Assembly: GCA_027475525.1 (NCBI GenBank)
Contig: JAMWFC010000052.1
Location: forward strand, 248,001-312,000
Direction: 5' to 3'
DNA: 64,000 nt
Source of the DNA: Macrolepiota albuminosa
Lineage: Eukaryota > Basidiomycota > Agaricomycetes > Agaricales > Agaricaceae
The notes below the pieces were generated by a model. It had not been told where the DNA came from and did not search any database. It saw only the letters and a list, made by a program, of their open reading frames with translations. Below, one piece after another: positions 34,191-46,881 of the stretch. The position numbers were made by a program, and so were the translations under genes. The first letter of the stretch is position 1, and the number at the start of each line of letters is the position of its first letter.

Positions 34191-37100
34191 ATTATTCTAC
34201 TAAACACAGACCACAGCTAGATAAGGGGTATTGTGAGCATCAAGCATGTTTAGCTGCAATGCATTGTGGCCTTCTAGTCATGGGAAAAAGGTAAATTGTA
34301 GCTGACACATCTACTCTCCTTCTCTAATTAGACAGCTTTTTGCTTGTGGAGACAAGAAACTCTCAAGGAGTTTTTATCTGATGTTGCCTAACAGATAATC
34401 AGTATGAAGTTTTGGTTGTAAATAATGTATAGCCCACTATATTAAACAATAACATTGTTATCTTGAAGTGTTTTGCAATGAAGGCAAAGATCTGAGATCT
34501 AGAATATACCAAGGCCTTTCTTCCTGACCATGCTTGTTCTCATTATTTATTTGTATTTATTTCTGTTTTCTCTTCATCTCCAATGGTTAACCAATAAATT
34601 GTCAGTAATTTTGTGCTTGGATTGTATAACTATTATATATGTTTAATATGTTCACATGCTTGTTGTCTATACATCATATTTTCTTGTATTTATTTTGTTG
34701 TTTGTTTATTATCTATATGCTGTCAAGTTCTGCTTTCACTCTCTACATTTGATGAAAATCCTACTATTCTTTTCTTTGATTGCTGGGGTTTCCTTACATT
34801 TACTATGTAATTAGATCTTTTCTTATATCATTTTTCTACTTTTTGATTCCTTCATTGTAGTTTTCTTATGTCTTCATTTATATATTTTGTATTTTACATA
34901 TCCTACATCATATATATACTGTTTCCAATAACTGCTTATAATGCAATCTGGTTTTCAGGAGCATTGTAAATGATCTCAATTATTTCTCTGTTATCTGTCC
35001 AATGTGCACCATTGAGCAAGATTCCAATATGATTGGTGGAGTTAGGAGGGAATAGGGAATAGATGAAGCATTGGAGAAGGATAAGTTTGCTATGCACTTC
35101 ACTAATCAGGTGAAGGACCAGCAAGGCTAACTGAGTAGTCAGATATTAGTAAAAAGCTTATAGTAGGTTTGGTGTATAGGCCAGGAGAACACTGCTATTG
35201 TGCAGCCTGGAAATATTCTAACTACAGGCTGCCTTTATATACTACATGAATGGCTATTACTAATACTTTTTAGCTAATCAGGCTCTGGTATATAATGGAG
35301 TATGACTCACAATAATTGATGCTGAGTAAGGTCCATGCATATGACTCATCAAGCCCAGTAAAAATTGTGTCGTGCCAGAAAATATGCAAAATTGTGCCTA
35401 TTAAAAAGTGCTCAATCTGGCACAAACTTGCTCTAGATGGCATGAAATTCTGAACTGTTATCCAGAAAAAATGAGGGGCATCAAGCCATATTAAGCTCCA
35501 AGAATAGTTTTCATTTTCACTTATTTTTTTAGCTTCTTTCTACTCAGCTCAATATTGCTCAATTTTGAATTACTGTATTAGTCAACTACTTGTACATAGT
35601 ATTCAGAGGAAAAGATACAAAGTTCCATACCAGCCAGTAAAATAAAAAACCAATGAATAAAACAATTTCTAGGGGTGCACAACATTGAATCAGGTATAAC
35701 ATGAATCAGTCCATTGATATGCTTGCTACTAAGTTGGAATTGCTGTAGGATGCTGAATCAACAATCACATTAGACCAAGACAGAGGACATGAAGCTTGTA
35801 CTCACAATTTTTGCACTAGTATCATAAACCAGACATGTATATTTTTATGTCAGTTTGAATATTGCAATTGAACAAAAGGCCTACCTTGCTCTCTCCTGAT
35901 AAAACAAGTAAGCTCCAATAAGTTTCACTAGAAGTAGTTAGATTACTACAGATACAATGAGTTCTGGAATTAATTAAACAGTAGTGATGTACATGGTTTT
36001 AGATTGAGCAACAGAGAGAAAGCAAGAAGTAAGTTCTGGGATTTGGTGAAATAGTAGCACTTGACTTACATTGTTTTAGATTGAGTATGTGCAATCAGAA
36101 AACTGCAGTATCATGTATTAGTAGATGAATTGAAGATTTAGTCATTATGAAAACTGATAGATGTAAGCCCATACAGTCTTCAACCCATTCAAACACAGAA
36201 ATACAGAACAAGACCATGTTTTCTATTTACAATGATAAAAATCTACAGACAAGCAGGTGAAACTGAAAAAGCCAAAAAAAAAGTGAAAAAAACATTTGGA
36301 TGACTTATATCTAGTTGGACTGTTAGGCTTCTGTCATACATAATGTAATGTCTATAAGTAGTAATCATAGTTTGTAATGGGATTACAATAGAATGTCAAG
36401 TTTTGCAGAGTTCTTCACAATTACAGAAGTATTGTTTTTTTGGACCAGCAGGTCAAGCCATACTTTCCTGCTACAGTAGTTGAAAAAAGAGCTTAGATGC
36501 TATACATCAAGCACAATGCAAAGAATGTATTGCAAATATTGAGTAAGTACATGTTGAATGTGTGACTAATGCAATCAATAGCCAGCTGCAGGTATGTCAA
36601 TGAATTAATGACATTTTTTAACAGAGTTGACAGAGAGTAACTTAGATAAAATTCAAAGTAAGGTTGAAAATGTCAGTTGGTTGGTTGACAGGAGCAGTAG
36701 TCAAGTTGATCTCACAATTTGGCATAGTTGCACTTGATTGATAGATATTTGGCACAATTTGACTTGTTCTTGCCTGATGCAATTTCATTGGGCATCAAGC
36801 CCAGGAAGAACTGGATCTGGGATTATCTGAAAGTCAATTTCAATTTCTGGCCTGTTCTGGCTCAGGCTGAAATTTTAGATGATTTGTTGGATCAATCAAT
36901 CTAACTTTGAACAATCAAGTTAAGTTTGGTTGTATTGATGAATATTGATGCATATTGATGGCTGCTGGCACCATGGTTTGAACTTCTACTTTTCTTGACA
37001 CACCCACCATAGCTATTAAGGCTTGCAACTGCACAACCTGCCACAGAGCTCTGGTCTCTTCAACCACCCTTCTGGAGATACATTTTTGAAGCTCTCAGTA

Positions 37101-38990
37101 AGCCTTTGTGAAAAATTAAATTTGAGTTCTTTCATAACTAATGACTTGTAGTATTTCTTATTTTAACATTTACCATGGACCAAGTCAGTTTTGCCCCTGT
37201 TTTAATGCAGATGGTCCATGTTCAAACTTATGCAGAGGACAAGAAAATTTTTTCATGCATTTCTGAGTCCTCTGGTGGAATCTCCAGCATTTAATAGTGC
37301 TTCATGAGTATTCTACTGTTGAATGAAATGCATCAATTAATTGGTAACAATTAGTTTTGTGACTATCTTTGGCCCTTTCACAGCTGGTTTCTGGACAATC
37401 TGGATCTGAAATGGGTACTATCATAAAGCCTACTCAATTTCATGGCCAAGGCATGGAAAGATGGGAAGCCACTCATTTATATAGGTTTTGGATCTATCAT
37501 GGTTCCAAACCTGCACCACATCACAGAGTGTCTTGTGAAAGCTGTTGTTGTTCAAAATTTGTCCTTCATACATCAAGGCCAAGATCCATCACTAATCAGG
37601 GAGAGATAGGTGATGTTTGTGCAATTATATGTAAAGGCTGGGCTATAAGGTTGAGCAAGGTTGTGAATGAGGATAATACTGAGATACTGCCTAAGTAATA
37701 CATGATTGACAGGATAACACATGATTGGCTCTTCCCTCAGGTTGATGTGGTGCTGCTTCATGGTAGTGCTGGGACCACTGGTGCAAGTCTTTGTGCAGGG
37801 GATACCAATGTTGATCAAACTGTGGTTTGGTGATCAGTTTTTCTGAGGAGCACATGTGCACAGGCTCAGGGTCTGTTGTAAATTGTACATTGACTGAACA
37901 GCATACTCATTGTGTTTTTATTTTAGGCTGGACTTTGGGTACTCAGCTTGAGGGTTTTGGACTTGGTCCATGCTCTGACAAAAGCCACTACCAGTCCATG
38001 AGTATCTACAGAAACTTGGTATACTAGATATGAGTGGCTGATCTGTACATTCTGCCTCTAATTTTGCTTGCACAGTGTTAGCTTACTGGAAGGAATCAGC
38101 AAAGAGAAGGTATGTATCAAGTTGAGGATCTGAACTGCATTCCACAACTTATTTTTTCCAGATTCTTGGACTCACCTTTCTACAACAGATTATGGAAATT
38201 TTCTTGCCAATGAGCACCTTCTCATCTCAACTTTGACTATAGCAGACAAGGCATTGGCTTGGATGGTGACAGATGTGACTGCTCAATGAGTGCAAGCATC
38301 TAACATTATCTGTATCAATCAGTGATTAATTCAACCTTTGAGGTATGTTGAACATGTCTTGTGTTGCATTTACTATTCATTGATTCAATTGTGCTCTCAC
38401 AATTAGTATATATTATTACAGAGCAGTATACATCAGACAGATTCAGCATACTTCAGACAGAACCAGATCACATGTGTAGTATTAATAGTAATATAATATC
38501 AGTATATTTCCAGATGAGCTAAGTTATGAATGGATAATTCAGTGGTGTGGTATCAGACCACCTCATACATTTCTGAATATGCTCAGAAAATTTTCTGGAA
38601 ACCATTTCATTTTCTGGGGTCTTCTGGAAAATTCTGACAAAAGCCAACATACTCAGATATTTCCAGATGTATCAGGATCCATTTCTCACTGGGCATCAAG
38701 GCTGACTACTAGAAGACAAAAGGGGATAGAACAGGCTGAGTGGTCATGGATAGAACAGGCTGAGTGGTCATTCAGATGTGCTAAGAGTGGGTGTGTCATC
38801 AGACTAAGCTTGGAATAGAGTTGGACACAGTCTGAAAGCTGGTCCTCTAACAATTCTCTTGTTTCAGTGAGCCATCTAGTTTATCTGAGTGCTTAGGGCC
38901 CATAACCTGTTGTAATAGTGAGTTAGTCAGGTGTAAGATGACTGAGATTGTGTTTGCTCCATTCCACTTGGTACTGTACAGTTAATTCCA
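34191..38990. other. CpG-depleted, AT-rich block without recognisable genes
   Basis: Almost free of CG. The first ~250 bp is the 3' flank of the YR element, collinear with 39605-39840. An unrecognised ORF lies at 37369-37698. A 21-bp tandem doublet (GAACAGGCTGAGTGGTCAT) is at 38738-38771. Nothing else supportable. Confidence 0.6.
36170..36480 (+). repeat. Decayed LTR-like relative of the element-1 LTR
   Basis: Collinear short matches with 8110-8345 (ACAAGACCATGTT, ACAAGCAG, AAGTA.TAATCATA, GGGATTACAAT). CpGs in the 8-kb copy are absent here. Confidence 0.45.
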
Positions 38991-39089
38991 TCCCTTATGT
39001 TTTTCTCTCTCCTGCAGCGCACTTCCTTGGTGACCCATCCTCACGTGCTCCAGCACGTACCATGATCTCCTAGATCTAACACAGTCCCA

Positions 39090-39605
39090 ACTTTGTCTTC
39101 TTTTGATCCTTTGTTGCATGTTAAGCCAATAGACATTTCGCATTCTACTGATCGATCAGGGCATCAGTCTATGACTTTTCACCTTCTCAGAACCAAAACA
39201 GCAGTCCACGGGGAAAACGTATCTTGGGCAAAACAAAGTGACTTATCAGACCTAAAGGACATTCTCAAAAATAATCTTCGAGTACTCTATTTGCATACAG
39301 AAATAAAAAAGGAAGATCGATCCCTTTAACTAAGAAGAATTCTTAGAAATCTTTGACGAAGGCAGCCGAAGCTGTTAACTTGGAACCTTTGCAAGGCCGC
39401 AGCTTGCATATTGGAACAACATTAGAATATTTGTTGTGAAGAGTGCCTTTTGAAGCCATGAAGGCCATCGGTCGCTGGTCCCGCGGCCCCTTTTACGGAT
39501 ATTTGTATTTGTCTAAGCACGAACAGATTCTCGTGCCTTATTTAGAAGCCGTGCCGACTTTACATGAGTACGTCTTAAAACTCACACTAGCTTTCCGAAA
39601 GTAAA
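39090..39605 (+). pseudogene. Second tyrosine recombinase, 3' part only
   Basis: Homologous to the split YR: KPIDIS, MTFHLLRTKTAV, EPLQGRSLHIGTTLEYLL, KAIGRWSRGPF, YLSKHEQILVPYLEAVPTL. It keeps its CpGs, unlike the first copy. A frameshift lies near 39330 and a stop interrupts after EYLL. The HxxR box has become RSLH (both catalytic positions lost), so it is inactive. No RNase H or N-terminal domain is found upstream, where CpG-depleted DNA begins. Confidence 0.85.
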
Positions 39606-40719
39606 ACAGACCTTGGTGAGTCCGATTCTCATTTCGGTGATGATCTAGGGCCACACTACCTTCTCATGGGAATCGCAAGTGTCATCCTCCGATGCATCGT
39701 GGACTCCTAGCTTTCAAACGGGGAATCGCGGCTGACCCGCCTCCTTTTCAGCCAGGTCCATCTTTGTCTTGCAAAGTCGCTAGCGCGGGAGTGCGGAGCA
39801 ACCCGTAAAGGGTCTCTCCCAAATCAGCATTCTTAATAAACGAGAGTACAATATTGTAAAAATCTGTGCTATATATACTTTATTTGGGACGAGCGACGAA
39901 GTCAAAGAAGGAAAGTCTCGCGTAACATTCCATGACGTAGCTTCGACCGTTGGTTGGGCAAATCAATCCTCAATATGTTAGATTGGTTCAGCGACTGTGC
40001 ACATGGGCTTGATCAAGAAATATTGGTTCAGCTTGCAGTACAGTTTCTGGAAAAAGAAGCGAGTCTCGTTTGGCTTGTTGCGTGATTTGGCGACTCCACC
40101 AGAGATTTCTGCTCTTCCTGATCGAGATAATTTTGGCTAATGACCGGCTGATATCGATATTAGAATATAAATAGACTATTTGACTTACCAATTTCACCAG
40201 AAAGTATCAGAACATGTAAATAGTAGTTAGGTGATGTACAGAGTGTGAAACACGGTGCACGGGGTGTGCAACCTTTATGGTGGCTGTGCGCTGATTATCC
40301 AGCAAGTAAGTACTTAAAACACTTGTCGAATCGCACAGAATTCAGGTGATCGGTCTTTCCTCTTGTTTGTACCGTGTTCGACCGACGAAGAATCTGTAAT
40401 AGAATGGTTCAGATAGTCAGGCGACCCAAGTACTCAATATGTTCTTGACGCGAGACAAGTTCCAATTTCCACCGGAAGTCCGCGTCTGTACCGTTACAAG
40501 CCTTCATGCTCTCACTGTCTGTCCCAGGAATCATGGGCATACCCACGTAGGCAAGGATAAGGATACTTCTGACAACGTGCAACGCGTCGTAGGTACTATC
40601 ATTAGTTATCTCGCACTCGAAATAGAGCCTGATTCCCTCGCTAGCCTTCTCATGACAAGCATGAAAAACACGTCCATCACCATTCCGCACGCCAACTACA
40701 TCCCAACGTGCTTCGCAAT
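39606..40719. other. YR-element 3' flank, then upstream region of carboxylesterase 2
   Basis: 39606-39840 resembles the flank of the first YR copy. The rest has normal CpG. No TATA box as clear as that of copy 1 is seen, and the ORF at 40439-40741 has no recognisable content. Confidence 0.5.
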
Positions 40720-43101
40720 ATGCATATTCCCAGTCTTGTAGCTCTAGCCATCACAACCTGTGCTCTCGCGGCTACCGAACCTCTGGACATTAGTCTACCT
40801 ATTGGTACTTTTCGTGGTGTGTTCACAGCACAAGGTATCGAGAAATGGATCGGCATACGATATGCCCAGGCCCCTGTCGGTTCTTTGCGGTTTAAAGCGC
40901 CCGTCCCCGTCCCCGCTGCATCCCCAGGTGCGGAGGTGATCAATGCGTCGACATTCGGGAATGCTTGCCCTCAGCTCCCGTCTGATCTAGGCGCGCCGAT
41001 CGCGGAAGATTGTTTGTTCCTTAATGTTCGTTAACAAGGGCTTGCTACCAACTCGTTCTGATGATTCCATGCCGTATAGGTATTCAGGTCGAATGGAACG
41101 TCCTCTTCGGCTGCTTTGCCTGTTCTAGTTTGGATTCATGTACCGTTTATTCTGGTGAGATTATCTATGACTTACATTAATCACAGGGTGGTCAATATAC
41201 ATCGGGGTTGTGCTCCCTTGCTCAAGTTTTGTCTTAGTGCTAATCCTTCTGTAGAGCTGCTTCAGAGCCCTTATACGATCCCACGCGTAAGCCTCTCTCT
41301 TTCTCATCTAACCTGTACTTCTACTGCCCCTACTAGGTATCATCCAACGGAGCGTAACTAACAAGCGCCCAATCGTCTTTGTATCTATGTGCGTTGGGCA
41401 TCCAGGTTCCTAGCTCCAATGACCCACCTTAAGAAACTCAGCAACTACCGCCTCAATACATTCGGATTTGTGCGTTGACTTTGATGTCTGTGCATTTCGT
41501 TTTATCGACCTGTTCTTTGCAGCTTTCAAGTGCGAGCGTCGCGCCTGAAGATCTGAACGCTGGACTTTTAGACCAGCGCCTTGCCCTCGAGTTCGTACAG
41601 GATAACATTGCAGCGTTCGGTGGCGATCCTGACAAGGTATATTGATGTATAATCAGCTCATGCGTAGGTCCACTCATGCATGTTTGGGCTTTTAGGTTAC
41701 AATTTGGGGACAGGTCATTTAGCCTTTCGGGACTAGTTTCCTTTGAGAGCTAACATCAATTCAGTCTGCTGGTGCAGGCAGTGTCGAAGCACACATCGTC
41801 TATCCCGCTTCCAGAAAGCTCTTCCGCGCTGGTATGGCGGAATCCCCCGTCGGCCCGTTGTAAGTGCTGTCAGCTGTTTCTTTCGAAGAGCACAGGTTCA
41901 AGTGCCATGCAGCAAAACATCTCCCCCTGCAAGCGTTTACGACGAGCCTGACAAGCCATTTGCCCGGCTCCTCGCCAACACAGGGTGCTCCGCGGGACCA
42001 GATGCGATCGCGTGTCTTCAGGCGGTTCCATTCGATGTTTGCGCATCCTCATCTCTCTTTCTCTTGCCTCTGCTGATCAATGGCATTTTTGGCGAATACA
42101 GACTCTCTTATCAATCAGCAACTCTATGATCAATGTCGTGCTCAACAACCAACTCTGGCAGCCCTCGATAGGTCCACCGGGGAGCTTTGCGTCCACACGC
42201 GCGTCCACGCTCATCAAAGCAGGCGAGTTTAGGCACGACGTAGCATATCTCGCTGGCACGAACGTTCGTAACTCTCCATTCCCCTTTGATTTCCCGTTCC
42301 TTATCCTCAGTGCATAGCTGAATGAAGGAACAAGCTTCTCTGTGACGCTACTCCCGATGAACGCAGAAGCACGCACGACGCGGGAGTCTGATGCGCTCTT
42401 CGAGACGTTCATCCAGGCGCTGCTGATTGACAACTCGACCGTGAAGCAGGGGACGTTCGATCGGTTATTTGAGCTGTTCCCGACAACGACAACGAGGGAG
42501 ATCCCGTTTGCGACCGGAAACGAGCTGTTCGATCGCGGAGAGGCGTGGTACACGGATGAGATGTTCCTTGCGCCGCGGAGGTTGTTCTTCGAACATGCGG
42601 CGCCCGTGCAGGATGTGTATGGATATATGTTTGCGGAATTTATCCCTGGGAATAATGTTACGCTTGGAGGTGAGTGAGGATCCAGCGTGGGCACTTTATT
42701 CCTCCGGGTCGACGATGAATCATGACAGTGGCGCATGCATCGGAGCTGCCGCTGATATTCAGGTTGCCGACTGGCGAAGCAGCTGTCGAGGACGATTTTT
42801 CGACCACAATGCTTGATTTCTGGTTGGCATTTGTTAATGACATGAATCCTGGTGGTTCGTCCGGTGTCCATTGTTCTCGATCCCTGTTTAATATATCCTG
42901 GCAGGTAACTGGCCAAAGTACACCCTGCAAGATCGTAGACTGCTTCAGCTGAAGAGGGATAATATTACGACTATACTTGATGGTGATTCCCTTCCTCCGT
43001 TGTACTGATGACGAGACACTGACACATCAGATATAGATGGGGACCTTAACAAAACGAGGTTCTTGAATACGGATGAGGTGTTGGCTGAGTTCCAGAAATA
43101 G
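40720..43101 (+). CDS. Secreted type-B carboxylesterase/lipase, copy 2 (543 aa, 15 exons)
   Basis: Paralogue of 10032-12522, with every exon except the first of equal length and all 14 intron positions conserved. Exons: 40720-41025, 41080-41139, 41187-41206, 41255-41286, 41337-41388, 41442-41469, 41523-41636, 41696-41713, 41765-41859, 41913-42036, 42102-42263, 42318-42669, 42729-42854, 42905-42982, 43037-43101. Start chosen at ATG 40720 ([17 protein letters not shown]), which gives a signal peptide; the open frame extends a few codons upstream without an ATG. EDCLFLN, WIHGGQY, WGQSAGAGS and [11 protein letters not shown] are kept, so the enzyme should be active. Exon 1 lacks the IDLGAP duplication seen in copy 1. 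Substrate unknown. Confidence 0.9.
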
Positions 43102-45268
43102 CATGAATTGTTCTCAGTGTAGGTAATGTATTTATGGAAAGCCACGAAACCGGAACTACTTATGTGTGTGATCTTGTGTCGTTAATTCCTTCTGTATAGC
43201 ATATGCTGTTTTTGGCCATTGCGTGCTCGAGATCCTTTCAAGGTCGACCTGCGGATGACATGCGTGAACTGAACAGAAAATGAATTGTCGCACACGAACT
43301 AAGGAATTGCTTGATGGGATCGAAGTGAACACACATGACGCAGCTACTCAAGTACGCATAGCCAGCACGTTTAATCTCTGACAGATTCATCTAATCCTTT
43401 GCCTTACTATCACGCATATTGGTTGCAAAGCCACAGATGGTATTGCTTGATTATTCTTGATTATTAATCAGAAATATATTCATCTCTCAGAAAGACTATT
43501 GCTTTCAATCTCTATGTTATATTTCAACTCCAGATGCTGAGTACATGTTGGTTACACTATTGAGCAAGTTTACACTAAGTTTCTGGATGCCTTGTGCGGC
43601 TGGAGGACCATAGAGGATAAACCTATGTTCAGTGTGACAATCTGAAATATCACTGTTGTAATCTAACACATAGGACATGCTGTGAGCTGTCAGAAGGCTC
43701 CCGATCTCAATTCTTCTTCTGCCCCCTAGCTATAATTTTTCTTCATAGTCCTGCTCTAGCCCTATTCATTAGTTTTAGCCATCATACTGCACCAGTTCTC
43801 CATCTGTAATTCAGGCAAGTATTGGCCTTCTGACACTGCCACTTGCCACTCCCATCTCATTCTCTCTCTCTACACTCCATTCCTTCTCCAATTACTCCAG
43901 CTATGATTTTCCTTTATGCTCCTCCTCAAGCCCTATCTGTTGGTTCTAGCTTTGGTCCTTCACTATAGAGTTTTAACTGAAAAAAGTTGGTTGGACCCTT
44001 TCAACAGGATACGTGTTTTCCATGTATTCTGTCATTCAGATTTCTTATGCTGACCTGAAGAATGTGTTGTGAGCTATTTGTTCACAGAATAAATTTGATG
44101 TCCACACCTTAAGATTTCAAGCAGCTGCAACATAAGACTTGTACTACTTTTTATTGACACCTTAAACAGCTGCCTGCAAGCACTCTTCACATTTACAAGA
44201 GCACTGCAGATGGCAACAACCTATAAGAAATGAGAAATTAATAAATTAGAATCTGACAGAGCATTACTTGGATATATCAACAAGAATTATGAACTATGCT
44301 CTGCCATGTCTTAGTAAGCATGACAGTTGCTTTTACTATCCTCAACAACAAGTCACAATAACTAGACCAGATCTTGGATAAAGATAACCTGGGGGTTACC
44401 TCAGGTAATATCAACTCCAGTGTCAAGTTACTAGTGCTAAATATGGCTGGTTGTGGTAGAAATTGATTTTGTACAACTCAGAGGGTTATTTGAACATCAG
44501 GGGAGGCATAGTACTTTATCATTATTTATCATTATTAGCATGCTTCTAGAATCCAACTTCCAATAATTACTCTGATGAAATTACTTAGAATAAAGTCCAT
44601 TGAATATGTTGCAACATAGTTTGTTGAATGGATTCCTTAAATTTGTAATTTCTATATACTTATGCTTCATGGCACATATCTAAAACAAATTTAGTAGCAA
44701 AGATTACTGAGCTCGTTGAGGAGGCTGTTTCCACTTCTATTCTCAGGAAAAACCCAATAGATGCTATTCAAAGGAGTACTGTACTGGTCACAAACTTCCT
44801 TACTATACTTTCATTATTATTTTTTGGCATATCTTACTCTCAATACAAAGCTCACCATAGTCAATAACTGATCTCTGCTGAAGCTAAACATATTCTTGTT
44901 GGCTAGATTACATTATTATCAGACACCTTCTATCTGCTCATCAATAGACAATTTGAATAAAAGTCCAAGAATAATAAAATCAGTTTAGGAAATAAAATAG
45001 GAGCAAAGATAGTATGACTAAGCAAATTAAATATTGAAGTGTAAAGCTCACCAGCTTGAAAATACTTGCTAGGTAGTTTGTCTGCTTCTGCAAAGATCAA
45101 TGAAATTGTAGCTTATCAAAATTGTAACTGAAGAAAATTCTTACTTCTTAGAATAATAGTGCTTCTCAAATCAATCTTTATGACTGGTTGTCATAGGAGG
45201 AGAGCTTGGAGGGATGACTATAAAGCTTACATTTTCTGCTTACTGCTCTACAGTCTTTTTTTTTTCTT

Positions 45269-45454
45269 TTGAAAGAGGGATATAGTGTATATCAAATTCA
45301 GTCTAAAACTGGTCTAGGAGAGTTTACTATTGGGAGGATCAAGGATGAAGCAGATTTAGACAAGGAAAACACTAAAAATAGAAGTAGTAGAGTGAAGGAA
45401 AAATGGTTGAACTTCATTTCAACACTTCCAACAATGTCAGATGATTTTATTTAA
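45269..45454 (+). pseudogene. Tc1/mariner-like transposase N-terminal fragment
   Basis: KEGYSVYQIQSKTGLGEFTI then GRIKDEADLDKEN resembles the N-terminal helix-turn-helix of fungal Tc1/mariner transposases (GYSxxxIQxxTGLGxxTVxRI...DKEN). Only about 60 residues remain before a stop, and no DDE catalytic domain is visible downstream. The assignment rests on a remembered motif. Confidence 0.45.
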
Positions 45455-46651
45455 TGTTTTTACAGGATTTCAACTATCAATTTAGCTAATTATACAAAGC
45501 TTTTTGCTAAAATAATAGAGGGTCAAAAAAACTGTCCCAATGACTGAATATTTTATTTGATTTATTGTACAGCAATCCTTATTCAAATCACATGATCTAG
45601 GTGTCATTCTTGTTTTATCACTTAGTGGTTGTTACTATATAAGCTAGTCTTGTATCTTGTTGGCCTTATTTATAGTGGATACTTTTTACCTATTATAGGA
45701 CCAGATCCAAGAACCTATGAGACAGTCAAATGAATTCTCAGTGAACTGTCTTTGTGACAGATAGCAACTAAGTTTATTCATACCTATGAGACAATCAAAT
45801 AACTGTCCAGTAGTGTATAGTTAGAGAGATATTATCATACAAAACAACTGGACACTTATATCTGTAAGCAAGCTACATGTCAAGAACTGAGAGTGCACTC
45901 TCACAGTGGTAGCATGGAAATATTTTTGTAGTAGTAGTAGACACACATTACTTATAGTTTTTTGTCTTCTTTACTTGTAAAAACATGTTTATTCAAGTCC
46001 TTACCACTAAGTCTAACCGCTAGCTGCAACATGTCTTGGAAAATTTCTGCTACTTTAGTAGTGGGTCTATGGCCCTTGAACAATAGTGGGTTTTTTTTCA
46101 AGTCTGACAATTGATCACTTGTTGTGTCTTATTGCATTCTCCTCTTTGGTTTATCTGCTGATGTCTCTGCTTTGTTTTAGTCCCTGTCACAAAACTCTTT
46201 TGAAATCTGCACCCTTTTTGGCCATTTGCATGTCTTGTCTCTCATTTTTTTTCTGCTTTCATAATATATCTGTCTTTGTGTTGGTTCTGTTCTGTTTTTG
46301 TCACTATTGTCCCTGCTTCTGTTGATATGATGCTGTACCAGCAGTCAGGGACACAACATGTACCAGAAGTCAAAATAAACATTTAATCATAAGGCTGAAA
46401 ACTGTAAGCCTCCTGGTAGCAGTCTCAACAAATTATATCTTTAAAAACACTCCAATAAATACATAGAAAGTACAGAACAAAGGGCAGGGACCAGCTCAAG
46501 CTATCAATTCAATAATAGTCCAGCCACTATTATGGGGAGGGAAAGCATGGGGGCTGGCAAATGGAGTAGATTGGCATCAATCTGGAGTGATCTGGATTAA
46601 TGGAAGATCTGATCTAAAATTAACCAGATTGGAATGTTTTGATGAATAGAA

Positions 46652-46881
46652 GAGATGAATGGAATGGTGGCACAGGCATTGAATGAAGGAAGAACACAAA
46701 GGAGAGATGAATGGAATGGTGGCACAGGAATTGAATGGAGGAAGGATACAAAGGAGGGATAAATAGAATGGTGGCACAGGAATTGAATGGAGGAATAACA
46801 CAAAGGAGAGATGAATGGAATGGTGGCACAGGAATTGAATGGAGGAAAAACACAAAGGAGGGATGAATGGAATGGTGGCAC
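46652..46881. repeat. 52-bp minisatellite, about 4.4 copies
   Basis: Units begin at 46652, 46704, 46756, 46808 and 46860, each with GATGAATGGAATGGTGGCAC and a few substitutions. Because 52 is not a multiple of three, all three minus frames stay open by repetition. Those ORFs are not genes. Confidence 0.95.

Noticed and set aside
37369..37698. 109-codon ORF in CpG-free DNA
   Set aside because: No recognisable motif, and it is surrounded by decayed repeats. It may be a transposon fragment but I cannot support a call.
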